NCBI GenBank assembly: GCA_037176845.1
Contig: JAYKXP010000064.1
Location: 186,001-250,000 of the forward strand
Origin: Paramarasmius palmivorus
Lineage: Eukaryota > Basidiomycota > Agaricomycetes > Agaricales > Marasmiaceae
DNA: 64,000 nucleotides
Direction of reading: 5' to 3'
In this document: piece after piece, positions 45,877 to 58,729 of the stretch
Position numbering within the stretch: the first letter of the stretch is position 1
How the letters are laid out: each line of letters starts with the position of its first letter
The notes under the pieces: model-generated
What the model was told of the DNA's origin: nothing
What the model saw: the letters and a program-made list of their open reading frames with translations, nothing else
Databases searched by the model: none
Translations under genes and position numbers: made by a program

Positions 45877-47417
45877 TCAAGCTACTTTTTCCACCTCTAC
45901 GGCGCTTTGCGTCTGTCGAGAAGGCCCCAATCCTGATCCACGATCCACCTCCGGAAAGTCCTCTCCAAAATTTATGGTACACAACTGAGACGCCTGTGCA
46001 TCCTGAGCACCTGCCGCAAACCGCAGCGTCGAGACTTGTTGATGAACACTGTCTACGGACTTCCCCATTGCAGCGCGAACGATGATGAGTGTTGGCGCGA
46101 TCCCCTAGATACGAATGAGGTCTTTCGCGGACAATACAAAACGCGGACCTACCGCAGCTTGCCAGACGACAGGACCAAGATCCACCGGAACGGCACCAGA
46201 TGCATCAGGATCAACTGTGTACCCAACGGTGACCTGGACGATGATTGCAAGAGGGTACAACACCCCAGATTCAAGGCTAGAAAGGTCTTCGTGATAAACC
46301 TTCGACGTATCGGTCCTATATTTGTTCAACTCACATAATAGCGACAATGGTCTTGTATTTCTGGTCAATCGTCCGACCCATCTCCTTACGGGCCTGTCGG
46401 CTGATCCACCATATCCCCCCAGCTGTCTGGTCGTCAGCTCGGAAAACTAGGTGATTCAAAGCCACTTGCCTGTCGTCAACGTGATGATAGAGTTAACAAT
46501 AACATTTGCAATAGAGTAGCCGAGATTCAAAGTGTTGGCCTTATCGAGCAAGACCCTGTTTGAGTCCACGGTCGTGTCACCCACTCCAATACTCCACATG
46601 ATGTAACTGACAAGTCCCAATACTATCAATCATGGTTAAATCTGTGAGCTCATAGATGACAGATAATACTCACCATTCGTGCCGAGTGACATGATTATCA
46701 GCGGGAAGGCTACACGCTTTCTTGAGCCCCAGATGATCCAGCATCGGTGAATCTAAGACAATGTAGTTTATCGCGCTCCGACTAGGAGTAAATGGCTCAC
46801 AAGCATGGTATCTGCGACAAAGCTAAAACGTATAGCTGCTAATTAGTGTAACGTACAGCCGAGATTCCGATGTCACTGACTTTATCACATTCGACCCGAT
46901 ATTCAATAACGTGCTGAAGGGAAACGAAGTATCAGATACGGTCTGTGCATGTGAAGAGAGCTCTCACGTACTTAGGAACAGTTTTCAGTGTAGTTCCAAA
47001 CAGATACTGGAGCAGTTCGTCGTACGCCTTGTTGCGAACAGCCTCAAAATATATGCGTTGTTGCTGAATTATCGACCAAGCCTCACAGGCATTCGTGATG
47101 GTAGCCAAGGTGAAAAGAGCTACCGTCCAGCCAAGGTATAGCATTCTCTGAGGACGTTCGTCATGCCGCTTGCAGAGAATCTTGATACTTATACCAAAGA
47201 GTAGAATGTAGAAGCCTGATTAGAGAGCACGATTGGCGGCTAGAATTGGTGTAGCATGAGTGTAACTTGCCATAGACAACAAACATGAGCTAAACTTGGT
47301 GTAAGAGTGAGACTGCATGAAGCAAGGGCGAGGGCTTACCGACAGAGTACTGTTGACTGTAACAATGACCGATTCAGTTGTTACAAATGTCAAGGCAAGT
47401 CCTTCGGCAGATGACAT
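45877..47417 (-). CDS. Multi-pass membrane protein, family F, copy F3
   Basis: Best-preserved member of the family. It starts at the ATG at 47417 (MSSAEGLALTFVTTES). The 19-nt microexon 47271-47289 is followed by a GC donor (G|GCAAGT). Then YLGWTVALFTLATITNA (about 47140-47090), TLLNIGSNVIK (about 46915), HRCWIIWGSRKRVAFPLI (about 46745-46690), TLNLGYSIANVIVNSII (about 46530-46480, second GC donor), GGIWWISRQARKEMG (about 46410-46370) and YKTIVAIM. The 58-nt intron 46277-46334 comes next, then LESGVLYPLAIIVQVTVGY, GIAPTLIIVRA and a polar tail ending at 45877. That 58-nt intron is the one that carries the retrotransposon in F2. I found no stop inside the exons. Confidence 0.74.
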
Positions 47418-47579
47418 TGGTTCTTGCTCGAGAAGAAGAGTTAGTAGATGAGCGCTGGGACAACAATAGCTTGAGCAGATACCCTCTGTTATACCCCCTC
47501 GAGAAAACCGTGAGACGATCTGTGTTTTCGAAGCCGCATGGTGCTGGCGCGTTTAGTCAGTCTGGTAAATTAAAGGAAC

Positions 47580-48386
47580 CAGTAATGCCGGATTCTGCTC
47601 GTTTCAGTGTTTGAAAATAGAAGCTTTAACAAAGAGGAATCTAGAGAGATTCCAATAACCCATGCTCCGCCAGAAGATGATCATGATTTACACTATCGAA
47701 GCACGCGGGAAGCATTATGTCCGTCTCCGAATTTGAAGGCTTGGCCGCCGATTGAGAGCTTTAGCATCAGCAGTAGCGGCCTGATTATAGATTTGACCTG
47801 TTTTGGATGTGAAATCAGTGTTCTCATCTACATTCTAGGGGTTATAAAAGAAGTACACATGCATCGAATCAGCATCACTTCCAGGATCAGGCAAATCAGT
47901 GTTCTGAAGACTACGGTCAGTTCACCGTCGACTCACCCTGATGGCATTTATCATGGTACCTAAATAGATATGATGTAGGATCTCATCTTGTTCTCTCAAT
48001 AGATGCTGACGGTCAAAGTAGTGAATGGGGATCATGGAGGAACCGAGAAAGGTTGGAAATTTTGAGGTCTAGACTTGTAATCAATACCTTCGGCACACTC
48101 CGGTCACCGGTGGCTTGAGGCGGGAATTGCCGTGGAGTACCTTTAAACTCCGCCTTCGCTACTGCTTCGTGGCTTCAATTGTCAACAGCAGACCCCCTAA
48201 CTTAGCATCGTAGGGGCATCCGGTCGTAGAGTTGGGACGAATATTGTATCTCGAGAGTCTCTGATTTATCACAGAGTCGGGACGTAGGGGATATGTGCGT
48301 GGTGGCCAGGTCGTGACTTGTGAGTTGCTTGTGAGGTCCTAGTTTACTGTGAACGTTGACCGTTTTTCCACCAGCCCGTTTCAAGT
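47580..48386. repeat. Duplicated segment (copy c) and OYE upstream region
   Basis: 47580-47960 matches the areas upstream of F1 and F2 (for example TTCCAGGATCAGGCAAATCAG at 47880). The match fades after about 47960. 48045-48130 resembles 40845-40920 and 34420. No gene is seen before the reductase start. Confidence 0.6.
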
Positions 48387-49661
<1,275 letters not shown>

Positions 49662-49929
49662 AGGAATGAATACTGTCGGTAGCAACAGAATGTTAGAGCT
49701 ATCATAGAACTTGGAGAATCGCTTACTTTGTACCTCTCGGGCGTGACCCACACATCCTTTTTCTGTCGCCGGTAATTCAATACCTCCGTGTCCTCTGACA
49801 GTCGTCGAGGCTCGGGCTCCTCTGTCTCCGAAAGTCTTCTATTCGCTTCTTGAATCAATGGAGGACGAGCTGGGACTAAGAAAGTATAAAACATGTTTTG
49901 AAAGCTATACTTGAGCATTGTCATTTGTC
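49662..49929. promoter_or_regulatory. Intergenic region upstream of SDR1
   Basis: The 268 bp separate the reductase stop from the SDR1 start. A TATA-like box (AGTATAAAAC) lies at about 49882-49891, roughly 40 bp before the ATG. An antisense open frame (49625-49924) overlaps it but would need a start six bases from the SDR1 start. Confidence 0.45.
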
Positions 49930-50712
49930 ATGTCTCTTGTTATTCTTGTCACAGGTTCTAACACTGGAATTGGACTTTCTCTCGTACGCTTCCTGGCTTC
50001 AAAGCCCGAGAAACACACTGTCTATCTCGCTGCGCGAAACCAGAAATCAGGAAACGATGCGTTGTAAGTAGTCGGGCTTTCCAAATGCGAATCACGACTC
50101 ACCGAGAATAGAATCACACTACAAAGCGATGGCCTTTCTAACGTGAAGTTCGTTCAACTCGACGTTACTTCGAAATCATCTATCCAATCAGCTGCCGAGA
50201 CTGTACAGAAAGCTGAAGGAAAGCTTGACGTCCTTGTTCACAATGCTGGGCTTGCGAAGATGGATGCTACCCAGGACGCCAGCAGTGTCGATACCAACGT
50301 GATCAAAGAGACAATGGAAGTCAACTTGTATGGTGTTATCCACACTACACAGACCTTCCTTCCGCTTCTTCGCCAATCAAAGAAGCCGACGATACTCCTC
50401 GTCACAACAGATATGGCATCCAACACTCACCAAAGCCAGCCGGATTCATTCTTGCATGTCGTTGCGTACAATACTTCCAAAGCAGCGGCAAATTCATACT
50501 TGATTGCATTGGCGAACGAGTTGAAGGGAGATGGATTTAGAGTGAATGCAGTCACACCAGGGTTTACCACGACGAAGTTGAATGGTTTTGCGGAAGGTGG
50601 TAAGACGACGGAGCAGGCAGCAGAGTTACTTGCAGAATGGGCGTTATTGGATGGAGAATTGGACGGGAAAACGGGCCTGTTTTGGAGCGATAAGGGAGAG
50701 TTTCCGTGGTAA
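49930..50712 (+). CDS. Short-chain dehydrogenase/reductase SDR1
   Basis: Classical SDR of about 244 residues in two exons (49930-50063, 50112-50712; 48-nt intron inside codon GCG-TT|A). N-terminal cofactor motif TGSNTGIG (residues 8-15), LDVTS for the adenine pocket, HNAG, the catalytic serine region TTDMAS and YNTSK with the catalytic Tyr and Lys, then TPGFTTTKLNGF. It resembles the sniffer/C-factor-like carbonyl reductases. Tandem duplicate of the next gene, with the intron at the same codon. Confidence 0.92.
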
Positions 50713-50858
50713 TCTGATTGAAAGGTAGACGTATAGAGTTCCTGTATTTTTGACATAGGTACCGTCATCATGAGGTTCTTCAATCACGAGATCGTTTGAC
50801 GTACATTCAATCGGCCCCTAGATAAGGACCTCATGGCTAAAACCAGAATCGATTCCTG

Positions 50859-51644
50859 ATGTCCCGCGTTATCCTCATCACAGGCTCCAATACGGGAATT
50901 GGGCTTTCCCTTGTTCGTCTGCTTGCATCAAAACCAGAGAAACACACGGTGTATCTCTCTGCGAGGAATCCAGATTCGGGGAACGATGCATTGTGCGTGG
51001 AAGCCCGATTTTGAACCTAAACTCGTACTGAAATGCCTGTCAGAAAAACGCTCAATTCCGAGGGACTGACCAATGTCAAATTTGTGCAGCTTGATGTTAC
51101 ATCCAAGTCATCCATCCAGACCGCTGCCGAGACTCTACAAAAGGCCGAAGGGAAGCTCGATATTCTTGTTCATAATGCGGGAATATCGAGGATGGATGCT
51201 CCTCAATCTGCCAGTAATGTTGATACCGAAGTCATCAAGGAAACTATGGATGTCAACCTATACGGTGTCATCAATACCACACAGGCATTCATTCCTCTCC
51301 TTCGCCACTCTAATAAACCCATCATACTATTAGTCTCGACGAGCATGGCCTCAAACACGCAGCAAAGCCGGACCGGCTCGCAGATGCACGTCGTAGCCTA
51401 CAACACCTCCAAAGTTGCCGCGAACTCGTATTTGATAGCGCTGGCAAGCGAATTGAAGGGAGATGGCTTCTGCATCAACGCAGTTACACCAGGGTTCACG
51501 ACAACCAAGCTAAATGGTTTCAAAGCAGGTGGCAAGACGACAGAGCAGGCGGCGGAACTGCTTGCTGAGTGGAGTTTGTTGGAAGGAGAGCTGGAGGGGA
51601 GGACTGGTCTATTTTGGAATGATAAAGGGGAGTACCCGTGGTGA
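50859..51644 (+). CDS. Short-chain dehydrogenase/reductase SDR2
   Basis: Tandem paralogue of SDR1, about 244 residues, exons 50859-50993 and 51045-51644 with a 51-nt intron at the same place. Motifs: TGSNTGIG, LDVTSKSSIQTAAET, HNAGIS, STSMAS, YNTSK, TPGFTTTKLNGF and the shared C-terminus TGLFWNDKGEYPW. Differences from SDR1 are spread evenly, including in the substrate loop after HNAG (RMDAPQSASN against KMDATQDASS), so both are likely functional. The intergenic distance to SDR1 is 146 bp. Confidence 0.92.
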
Positions 51645-53088
51645 ACAAAGTGGAGACGGAATGGGCCATTTACTCGCTCGTGGCGATTCCTGTACTCACA
51701 GATACTAAAGTGCTGAGCGCTGAGCATTTGAGCAATACCTGTATGATAGCATGATTTAAATCGAAGAAACCGAGAGTCAGAGCATCCATAGCTGTCCTGC
51801 CCCATGTAGAAAAGGGAGAGTACCTCCTTGCCGATTGCAACCTATACACATATTGTTACTGTTAGATAACCAGAGACCTATTCACCAAGGCTACAAGCTC
51901 ACCATCACTATCGGGACAAGTCAGAAACCAAGAAAATGGTAAAGAAATGGCTGCTACAAATCTTTAGTCAAGAAGGGAATGGCAGTTGGTAGTTCGCGGT
52001 TACCAGCAAAGGAACAAATGCCTGCCGGAAAAAAATGCCTCGGCGTACCTGGCTCTGGTCCACGGGACCATGAGACCGCATGCTCATCGTCATGATCAGC
52101 GAGCATGGCTCTTTTATCAACGTCCACGTCAGCTGGCACGTCAACCCAACTTTCTCTTCACGCCGTGATCAAGGTTTTTTCCTACTTGATAACTCTCATA
52201 CCTAATCGCTCTTCTCAATCCACTGCAACCCAAGGTCCCACTCGACAATATCGGCCATATTCTCATCGTTGAGGACCGTGTAATCAGTAGGCTTCAGTTG
52301 GTAGAAAGGTGCGTCACGCGGAACTTGGGATTCTACAGATTTCTCATGATTCGTCACAGGCAACACGCGGAGCCCTCAACCTCAACACAATCTTAATTAG
52401 GTCGTCAGCCGTCATCTAGTGGTATAGCTAGTAACGAAAACGAAGAAGAGAGTATACGATTATCAGTGCGTAACACGATAATTTGGTCCCTACCAACCAT
52501 TGTTTGACTCCCGAATTGCAGCACCAGAACAGACGAGTCCTATAAAGCCAGAAAAGGAATAATCTTGCTGGATTCAAACAGGAAGAGCGACAGGGCAGGA
52601 TCAGCACTATATAGCTGCAATTGAACACGAGGATCCGAGGTGTGTATCCCTGCCAAGCTCACTTCGGGTTAATACCGACTGATAAGCCAAATGACCCACA
52701 GCACATCATCGTCAATCATTGATTCAGAAACCCGGCCACAAACCGGAAATAAAGCCCATTCTCACCTTCACATCTGACCACCCAGACACCCAACCACGCA
52801 TCGCTGAGGAGCAGCACTACCAGCTCCAGACTTTCTGGGTGACGATCTCGGTATGTCTCGCCCCGCTCTAGTCATTTGTTTGCTGTCGCTAATTCGAACT
52901 GATACGAAGAACGAAGCCTTTAAGGTACGGAAACCTGCCCTCATCCTCACACATATCCAATGGTCTCATCGTGAACAAGGAAACGAAAGAACGACTATTG
53001 AACGACAAACGATTAATAAACGAACCACGTATGTACACGTCAGATCTTTAGCGCTAACAATACCTCTGATGACATTTTGCAGTTCGTA
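51645..53088. other. Mostly non-coding; possible minus-strand terminal exon at 52202-52376
   Basis: A minus-strand frame ending TAG at 52202-52204 reads VPRDAPFYQLKPTDYTVLND and MADIVEWDLGLQWIEKSD. The composition is protein-like, but there is no start and no upstream exon I can define, so it may be the 3' end of a lost or unseen gene. At 53029-53082 a GTATGT...TTTTGCAG intron fits the 5' leader of the next gene. Confidence 0.4.
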
Positions 53089-54890
53089 ATGACAGGCCCA
53101 CTGGACTCTCCTAGCTCAGAAAACATTTCTGTCGCCCCTCTAATTCCAGTACCTTCCTCCGCATCTGCAAGACCTATATATCACCCGAAGCCACAACCCC
53201 ATGCACCACAAAGCAAGCCCCAGCAGGATGATGAGGAAATGTACGACAAGTTCGCAACCTTATTTTCTCCCCCAACACCACGTGCTACCCCTTCACCTAC
53301 ACCTCCACCAATATGGGGAGCACCACCTCCAAAAACTAGCCCGACGATACCAAAGAAACCGAGACCAGACTCTTTTAGTGATGCAGATTTTGGGGATTTC
53401 GTATCGGTACCCCCTTCAGAGGATCCATTATCCATGGGCTTCTCACCGGTAGACGAGTTTGTCGGATCTAGTAGCGGTAGCCCGGGAAGTGGGGGTGCAG
53501 GGAAGGATTGGTTGGACAAGGCTAAAGAGGCGAATGAGAAGAACCGCCGGAGCGTATTGGATGAGCTGCTGGGGAACGACGATTCTCCAATCCCAGGGTG
53601 GTCGGCCTCACAGCCTTCGTCTTCGCCAACGAGAAACCACAGGAGACATGCTACATCCCCATCCACCTCACTCCCTCATGCGAACTCAGACCCGAAAAGA
53701 TCGCCTACGCTCTCACATGCAACGCTAGCGCCGCCAGTGTACACCCCTTCTGATCAAGAGGATCCGCCTCCGAAACTTGGAAGCGTAGGCCGGTCATCCT
53801 CCTATCAGACGCTTAGTCACATTTTGGGTTGGGGTGCTGGTTCATCCAGATCGAGATCACCACCAACCTCCTCTTCCTCTTCGTCGCCTCCACCTCTTAC
53901 CCATACAAAAACGTTCTCAGAAACACTCAATCATACTCTTCGACACGCACCGACATTTCCTTCTCTAAACCTCAATATTGCACCTCCTTCCTCCTCGCCG
54001 TTTGCTTCCCATGTACATACCCATGTGCCCATCATAAGCGGTGCGCCAGGGTTCAGAGTTGGGGATGAAGAGAATTGGGATAAGGGGTACTCGAAGGCTC
54101 TTGATGATGAGCTGGCATCGTCAACCTCTTCGCTCTCTGGGAGTAAAGGGGGTAATGGGAGCATCGAACATGCGAGGGAGTTGACGCTAGGAAAGTTGGT
54201 GGAGAAGAAGACAGGTCATGTAGAGCTTAAAGGGAGAAAGGAGACTACCGCAGGCGTGTTGGATCCTGTGTTGGCCGATGAGGTGTGCCTTCAGTCTTGC
54301 CCCTTACTCTGTTGCTAACGAGACATGCATAGATCCGTGCCTACCTTCCTGCCCTTTCTCGTCTCCCTAAAGCATGGCATTTACTCTACTCCCTCGACCA
54401 GCACGGAATCTCTCTGAACACGCTCTACTCGCGGTGCGAACCTCCGATACCATCCTCTGCATTCGGCATTTCACCAAGAAAAGGAGAGGTTCTCGTAGTC
54501 AAAGACGCCGGTGACGCTATATTCGGCGTATTCCTTGGCGAGAGCCTGAGCGGCGTGAGGAAGAGCGGAGGCTACGGGGGTGGCGGGGAGAGTTTCCTCT
54601 TCACATTCGGAAGCGCGTGCGGTCCATCCGCGCAACCCGAGATCAAGGTATTCAAATCAACCCATGTCAATACCTATATTTCCTTGTTCACACCTACGTT
54701 TATGGCGTTTGGTGGCGGGACAGATGGGGTTTGGGGAATGTATGTGGATGGCGCTTTGGAGGAAGGAAGCAGTGCCAAGTGTGTTACGTTTAATAATGAG
54801 GTACTCTGTGATCGAGCCTCAGGAAGGCGGAGAGGAAAGGAGGTGCTGTTTGACGTTGTTGGGTTGGAGGTTTGGGGTGTCGGCGGATAG
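53089..54890 (+). CDS. OXR1-like TLDc-domain protein
   Basis: About 583 residues in two exons (53089-54282 and 54333-54890, 50-nt intron). The ATG at 53089 follows a probable 5' leader intron; an in-frame ATG at 53077 lies inside that intron. Residues 1-390 are Pro/Ser-rich and probably disordered, with an acidic DADFGDFVS motif. The C-terminal TLDc domain reads LPKAWHLLYSLDQHGISL, GDAIFGVFLGESL, FLFTFGS, VFKSTHVNTYI, AFGGGTDGVWGMYVDGAL, CVTFNNEVLC and VVGLEVWGVGG. TLDc proteins of the OXR1 family act in resistance to oxidative stress and bind the V-ATPase. Domain position matches the family; the long N-terminal extension is common in basidiomycetes. Confidence 0.9.
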
Positions 54891-55146
54891 CCCTGCTGCT
54901 ATAGTTGAATGGTGTGATCATGCTCTCTTGTACCCATCGAATGGACTCGTATCGCACATTGCAAATGCATCGGAACTCATATGTATGTAATTTATGTATT
55001 ATATCAGGTAGTGAGCTACACATCCCCACTCTCGGTGGCTGTTCTGCATGATATGTGGTACAACTTGCGGCACATTGGCATTTCTATTGTAGAGGTCAAT
55101 CAGTAGCGTTCAAACTTGAGTGTTGGCGTCACAACGAACCTGAAAT
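54891..55146. other. Convergent intergenic region
   Basis: Short space between the 3' ends of the OXR1-like gene and the first secreted-protein gene. No gene is seen. Confidence 0.5.
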
Positions 55147-55427
55147 CTACCATCCGTCTGGCTGGCATGTTGTAACACAGTTCCGCTCAATGCCTGGAAT
55201 GTAGCATTGGCTGCATTGGCAGTAATCCTTGCAGCATTGAGAGTCAGGCGGGCATGCCTTGATGCACTCATGCAACGATGGGCGACAGATTTCCTGTTAA
55301 TCGAGGTGCCAGTCAGTGTGGGTGTAGCGAGTTGCTTGGAGTGACATACTTGACTGCCCTGCGGAGCAGGTGTAGCTGCAACGAGAGTGACAGCAACGGT
55401 GGCGAGCAAAGTTGTTAGAAGACGCAT
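55147..55427 (-). CDS. Small secreted cysteine-rich protein SSP1
   Basis: Two exons, 55350-55427 and 55147-55293, with a 56-nt phase-0 intron (CAA|GTATGT...AACAG|GAA). Residues 1-18 form a signal peptide (MRLLTTLLATVAVTLVAA), leaving about 56 mature residues with ten cysteines. Reading through the intron hides the cysteines and gives a longer false protein ending at 55110. Mature pattern: C-x7-C-IKAC-PPDSQCC-x3-C-x-C-x2-C-YIPGI-x3-C-VTTC-QPDGW. Shares this framework with SSP3 and SSP4. No known toxin or hydrophobin pattern (hydrophobins have eight cysteines in another spacing). Role unknown; effector-like by size and export. Confidence 0.82.
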
Positions 55428-56169
55428 TGTTTGGCTTTGAGTCTATCGTTTGCAGGTAAGTATAGTGTGCTTATATACGTTTACCAAGCTCAGAGTACCG
55501 GATCTAGATGAGCATAAGTATCCGTGGCAGGCTCGGTAATGTCAAGTGAGCCCAAGAATGATGAATATCAAAATGAATAGCATGGGCGAGAACGGCGAGG
55601 CACGCTTGATGTTTGGAGTCAAGAGCGGGAAGTGGCGTAAGGATGCACGTAAACACAAGTAAGGGTGATCTTTTCGCGGGACGAGTGACATCCAAATAAC
55701 GTATAAGGTAAAAGGTTTGTGGGAATGGGCTTAGTGCTTCACTGCGGAACAGGATGCCTATGAGCGGCATGATGTACATTCGTTGCGGATTTTCTGCATG
55801 TTTAATGGCTGCAAAGAATGTAGATGGCCGTTTGGCCTTCGGCAAGCTCTTGTCCGAGTTATAGAGATATTCGGTGTTTATCCGTCGCTCTTAGTTCAAA
55901 GATGCCATACCCAGGCGGCATAGAGCAAAAACGTCGGGAGCGATCAGCTAGGGAAGGTTTTCCTAGACTATCTAGCAGAAACTAGCCACCAAGACTGCCA
56001 TTCAAACGACCTGCATTGCATCCAAACTGGGAAGTATTTAGCAATAGTAATTCTATGTTGGATTTCCCAAGCGAGCTACTATTGGCACACAGAATTAAAC
56101 CGTAGACTAAAGCTGAACGTCTGAGATCAGATAACCGTGAGACATGAATAAACGAGCTCCTACTCACGC
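55428..56169. other. Intergenic
   Basis: A minus-strand frame at 55504-55845 shows no motif. TATA-like sequence (CTTATATACG, about 55470) lies about 45 bp upstream of SSP1. Confidence 0.45.
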
Positions 56170-56485
56170 TTAGAAACCTTCTGGAGCGCAGGTCTGGTCT
56201 CCTGGTCCGCCTGGAGAACACAACGTTTGTTGACAATAGTTCTTGCAAGCATCCGGGGTACACCCAGCTGCATACAAGGGTACGGCATCGCATGCTTTGA
56301 TACACTGTGCCACGAGTCGAGAACACAGAATTGGGTCTGAGTCTTCACGTACGACCTAAAAGTGAAAGACTGAATGAGAAAATTTAGGCGACATGCGCAG
56401 GAGGCCTCACCTGTCCGCTCAAGGGGGAAGCAGCGGAGAAGACGACGTAGAGGATCTGAATGAAAAGAAGATGTTGAAGGCGCAT
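56170..56485 (-). CDS. Small secreted cysteine-rich protein SSP2 (diverged member)
   Basis: Exon 1 is 56411-56485, with signal peptide MRLQHLLFIQILYVVFSA. After a 55-nt phase-0 intron, exon 2 is 56170-56355. The mature part keeps CIKAC but then has a longer loop, DACKNYCQQTLC and SPGGPGDQTCAPEGF before TAA. The CC pair and the PGI-x3-C-xTTC end of its neighbours are replaced, so it is a diverged relative or a separate family with the same gene layout. Size, export signal and intron position match the other three genes. Confidence 0.75.
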
Positions 56486-57089
56486 TCTCGAATCGAGTTG
56501 GGTGATTCACAGACCGAAGAGAAACCGAGGCTTATATATGACAGACGCCAAAAAGAAACACTGAGCAAAGGTTGGATGTTCCAGGAACAGTTTGAGCAAT
56601 TTTGTAGAATTTTACGCGTCTTTCGCGTTACGCTGTTGAGGTAAAGCCTTAAAAATAGCCAGAGTTTGAGCTACTGAGAGCGCTGCGGGATAGGTACCCG
56701 AACTTGAACGGAGAGAACTGCCTTGATAGTCGGAGGTTCGGCGGAGTATTCCGATTATGAAGAGCGGTATTTCTGAGGAGAGACGGAGTTCACAGTTGAA
56801 AACATGAAGTATGGGGTTGAGTCAAGTGAGACGTGATGGGAGTCGGAAGCAAGAGTATTGATGGCGAATTGATGCGAATTGATACGGCCAGGTTTCGCCG
56901 AGCTTGCCGACTGAGCGCCGAACCCGCCCACACCGGAACGATTCTCAATACAATATTTAATTGTCACTCGATGGTACTATGCCATACACCCATCATACCG
57001 CTAAGTGTAACTATCAGTCCCTACAATAATACTCCGATGAGTATCATATTTTGGTTACCGCCTGGAGTTTTCTGAGCTTACCGATGAGC
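56486..57089. other. Intergenic
   Basis: Upstream of SSP2; CTTATATATG (about 56530-56539) is a TATA-like box about 45 bp before its start. No gene is supported. Confidence 0.45.
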
Positions 57090-57373
57090 TTACCAGCCCT
57101 CCGGCTGGCAAGTGGTGACACACTTCCATTCAATGCCCGGAATCTTACAGTAAGCGCATTTGCAGTAATCCTCGCAACAGGGCGTGTTGGGTGGACAGGC
57201 TTTGATACACTCCGGAAGCAGGTCCGAGCAAACCAAGTCCTGTTCGACGGCAGATCAATATGAGACTCAAGGAACGACTATAAGGAACGTACTCCTTTGT
57301 CCTGAGGCGCAGCCGAGACGAGGACTGTGGCAAACTGAAGAAGGGCTGCGAAGGCGAAGTACTGGAAATGCAT
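57090..57373 (-). CDS. Small secreted cysteine-rich protein SSP3
   Basis: Exons 57293-57373 (27 codons, signal peptide MHFQYFAFAALLQFATVLVS, then AAPQDKG) and 57239-57090 (49 codons plus stop), joined by a 53-nt phase-0 intron. The mature pattern is C-x6-C-IKAC-PPNTPCC-x3-C-x-C-x2-C-KIPGI-x3-C-VTTC-QPEGW. Exon lengths (81 and 150 nt) and intron length equal those of SSP4 exactly, so the two are the most recent duplicates. Exported, small and disulfide-rich; no homologue recognised. Confidence 0.85.
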
Positions 57374-58445
57374 TGATGATCTGCCTCTTGAAGACTAGGG
57401 TCAATTATTCACCTTTGGGCTCTTATATCTCTAGCTCGGAGTAGCGCATCCAAATGCGTCTCTGAAAGGTACGCGACTCGAATGAGTCCAGAAACGATCA
57501 ACATCTTTTGGGAATGAACGTAACGTTTAGAGCATAGCCCGCTTGGGCATGTGAATGACGGTACTATACATGGGGACATGCATCAAGGGCGGTCTAAACG
57601 CGGGATCCCGGCGGTCGTGAGTATCTTCAATGCTGAGCAAAATGAATGGATAAGGAGCAACGGGATCCCAATAGCTTTGTGGGCGCCGCGGAAAGCGGGA
57701 GCTAAAACAGACAGTTTTCAGCAGTTAGTTCTTGAGTTATGGAGAGCGGAAGAGAACAAGGTGAATATCACTCCAGATATTTGTTTGTTACAGGTTTAAA
57801 TGGCTGGAACTTGGACTGTGAGGAAAGTCCGAATTTTTGTTGCATTGAACGATGTCACCTAACCTAGGGGTTTTACGAGCTCCGAAAATCCCGTGTACTT
57901 ATTTGGTGATGTACTAGATCATGACATTGACCCGCCATCCGAATATATGCTATCATACTATCACCTTTCAAGAGTGGTGTTGAAAGAGCCCCACATTGAA
58001 ATGCCTCAAATTTGCCAACATGAGAGTTTGAGAACAAGATAATTGCAGCAATTTCGGCCGTGGACATGATCCGAGACATATGTAACGTCATTTTCGTATT
58101 CATTTTCACGCTTTGACAGGTTCGCACCGAAGTGTGAGTATTGATGTATCTTGTCTATGCAGTTAAACATTTAACAATGTAGCATTGGCAATAGGGGTGA
58201 TGATATTGAACTGAGTTAAGGCGTTCTGTACCTGAATCGAGAAGGCAGCCTCATAATATTAGGGTTCATGTTATTGGGATTGCAATACTGGTCATTAACA
58301 TGCATCAATCAAGCAAGCACTGTACAACTCTGCTGTCACAACTTCACTCCCTCCAACCAGAACTTTTCCTCCTCTTTTTACCTGATCGTAATAGTCATAA
58401 GAATCCAATTGTAACATCAAAACCATAAGAGGCAACTAACCTAGC
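57374..58445. other. Intergenic
   Basis: About 1.1 kb with no supported gene. CTCTTATATCTC (about 57419) is a TATA-like box about 45 bp upstream of the SSP3 start. Confidence 0.45.
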
Positions 58446-58729
58446 TCAGTACTCCTCTGGCAAGCAGGTCGTGTCACACCTCCAAGCGATTCCCGGAATG
58501 TGGCATTCTACACATTTGCAAGTGTTCTCACAGCAAGTAGAGTCCGGTGGGCATGCCTTCACGCAGTCGGGAAGACGGTCAGTGCAAATGAGATCCTGTT
58601 CGTCATGTGTTCAGTCAACACGAAACGCAAAAAGGTAAAGTTACAGACATCACTGTCCCAGACCTGGGGAGCTGCCAAAGCCGCGACAGCAAAGAGGAGT
58701 GTCACAAGTGGGAGGGATTGGAAACGCAT
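58446..58729 (-). CDS. Small secreted cysteine-rich protein SSP4
   Basis: Exons 58649-58729 (27 codons; signal peptide MRFQSLPLVTLLFAVAALA, then APQVWDSD) and 58446-58595 (49 codons plus stop), with a 53-nt phase-0 intron that has an unusual GTCTGT donor. Mature pattern C-x6-C-VKAC-PPDSTCC-x3-C-x-C-x2-C-HIPGI-x3-C-DTTC-LPEEY. Reading through the donor instead gives a longer cysteine-poor frame, which is why simple open-frame finding misses it. Same exon sizes as SSP3. Confidence 0.83.

Noticed and set aside
52405..52540. tRNA-like sequence
   Set aside because: Weak A-box and B-box look-alikes exist, but no acceptor stem or cloverleaf pairs.
55110..55427. Unspliced 105-codon reading of SSP1
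   Set aside because: Reading through the intron destroys the cysteine pattern that its neighbours share; the spliced model is preferred.
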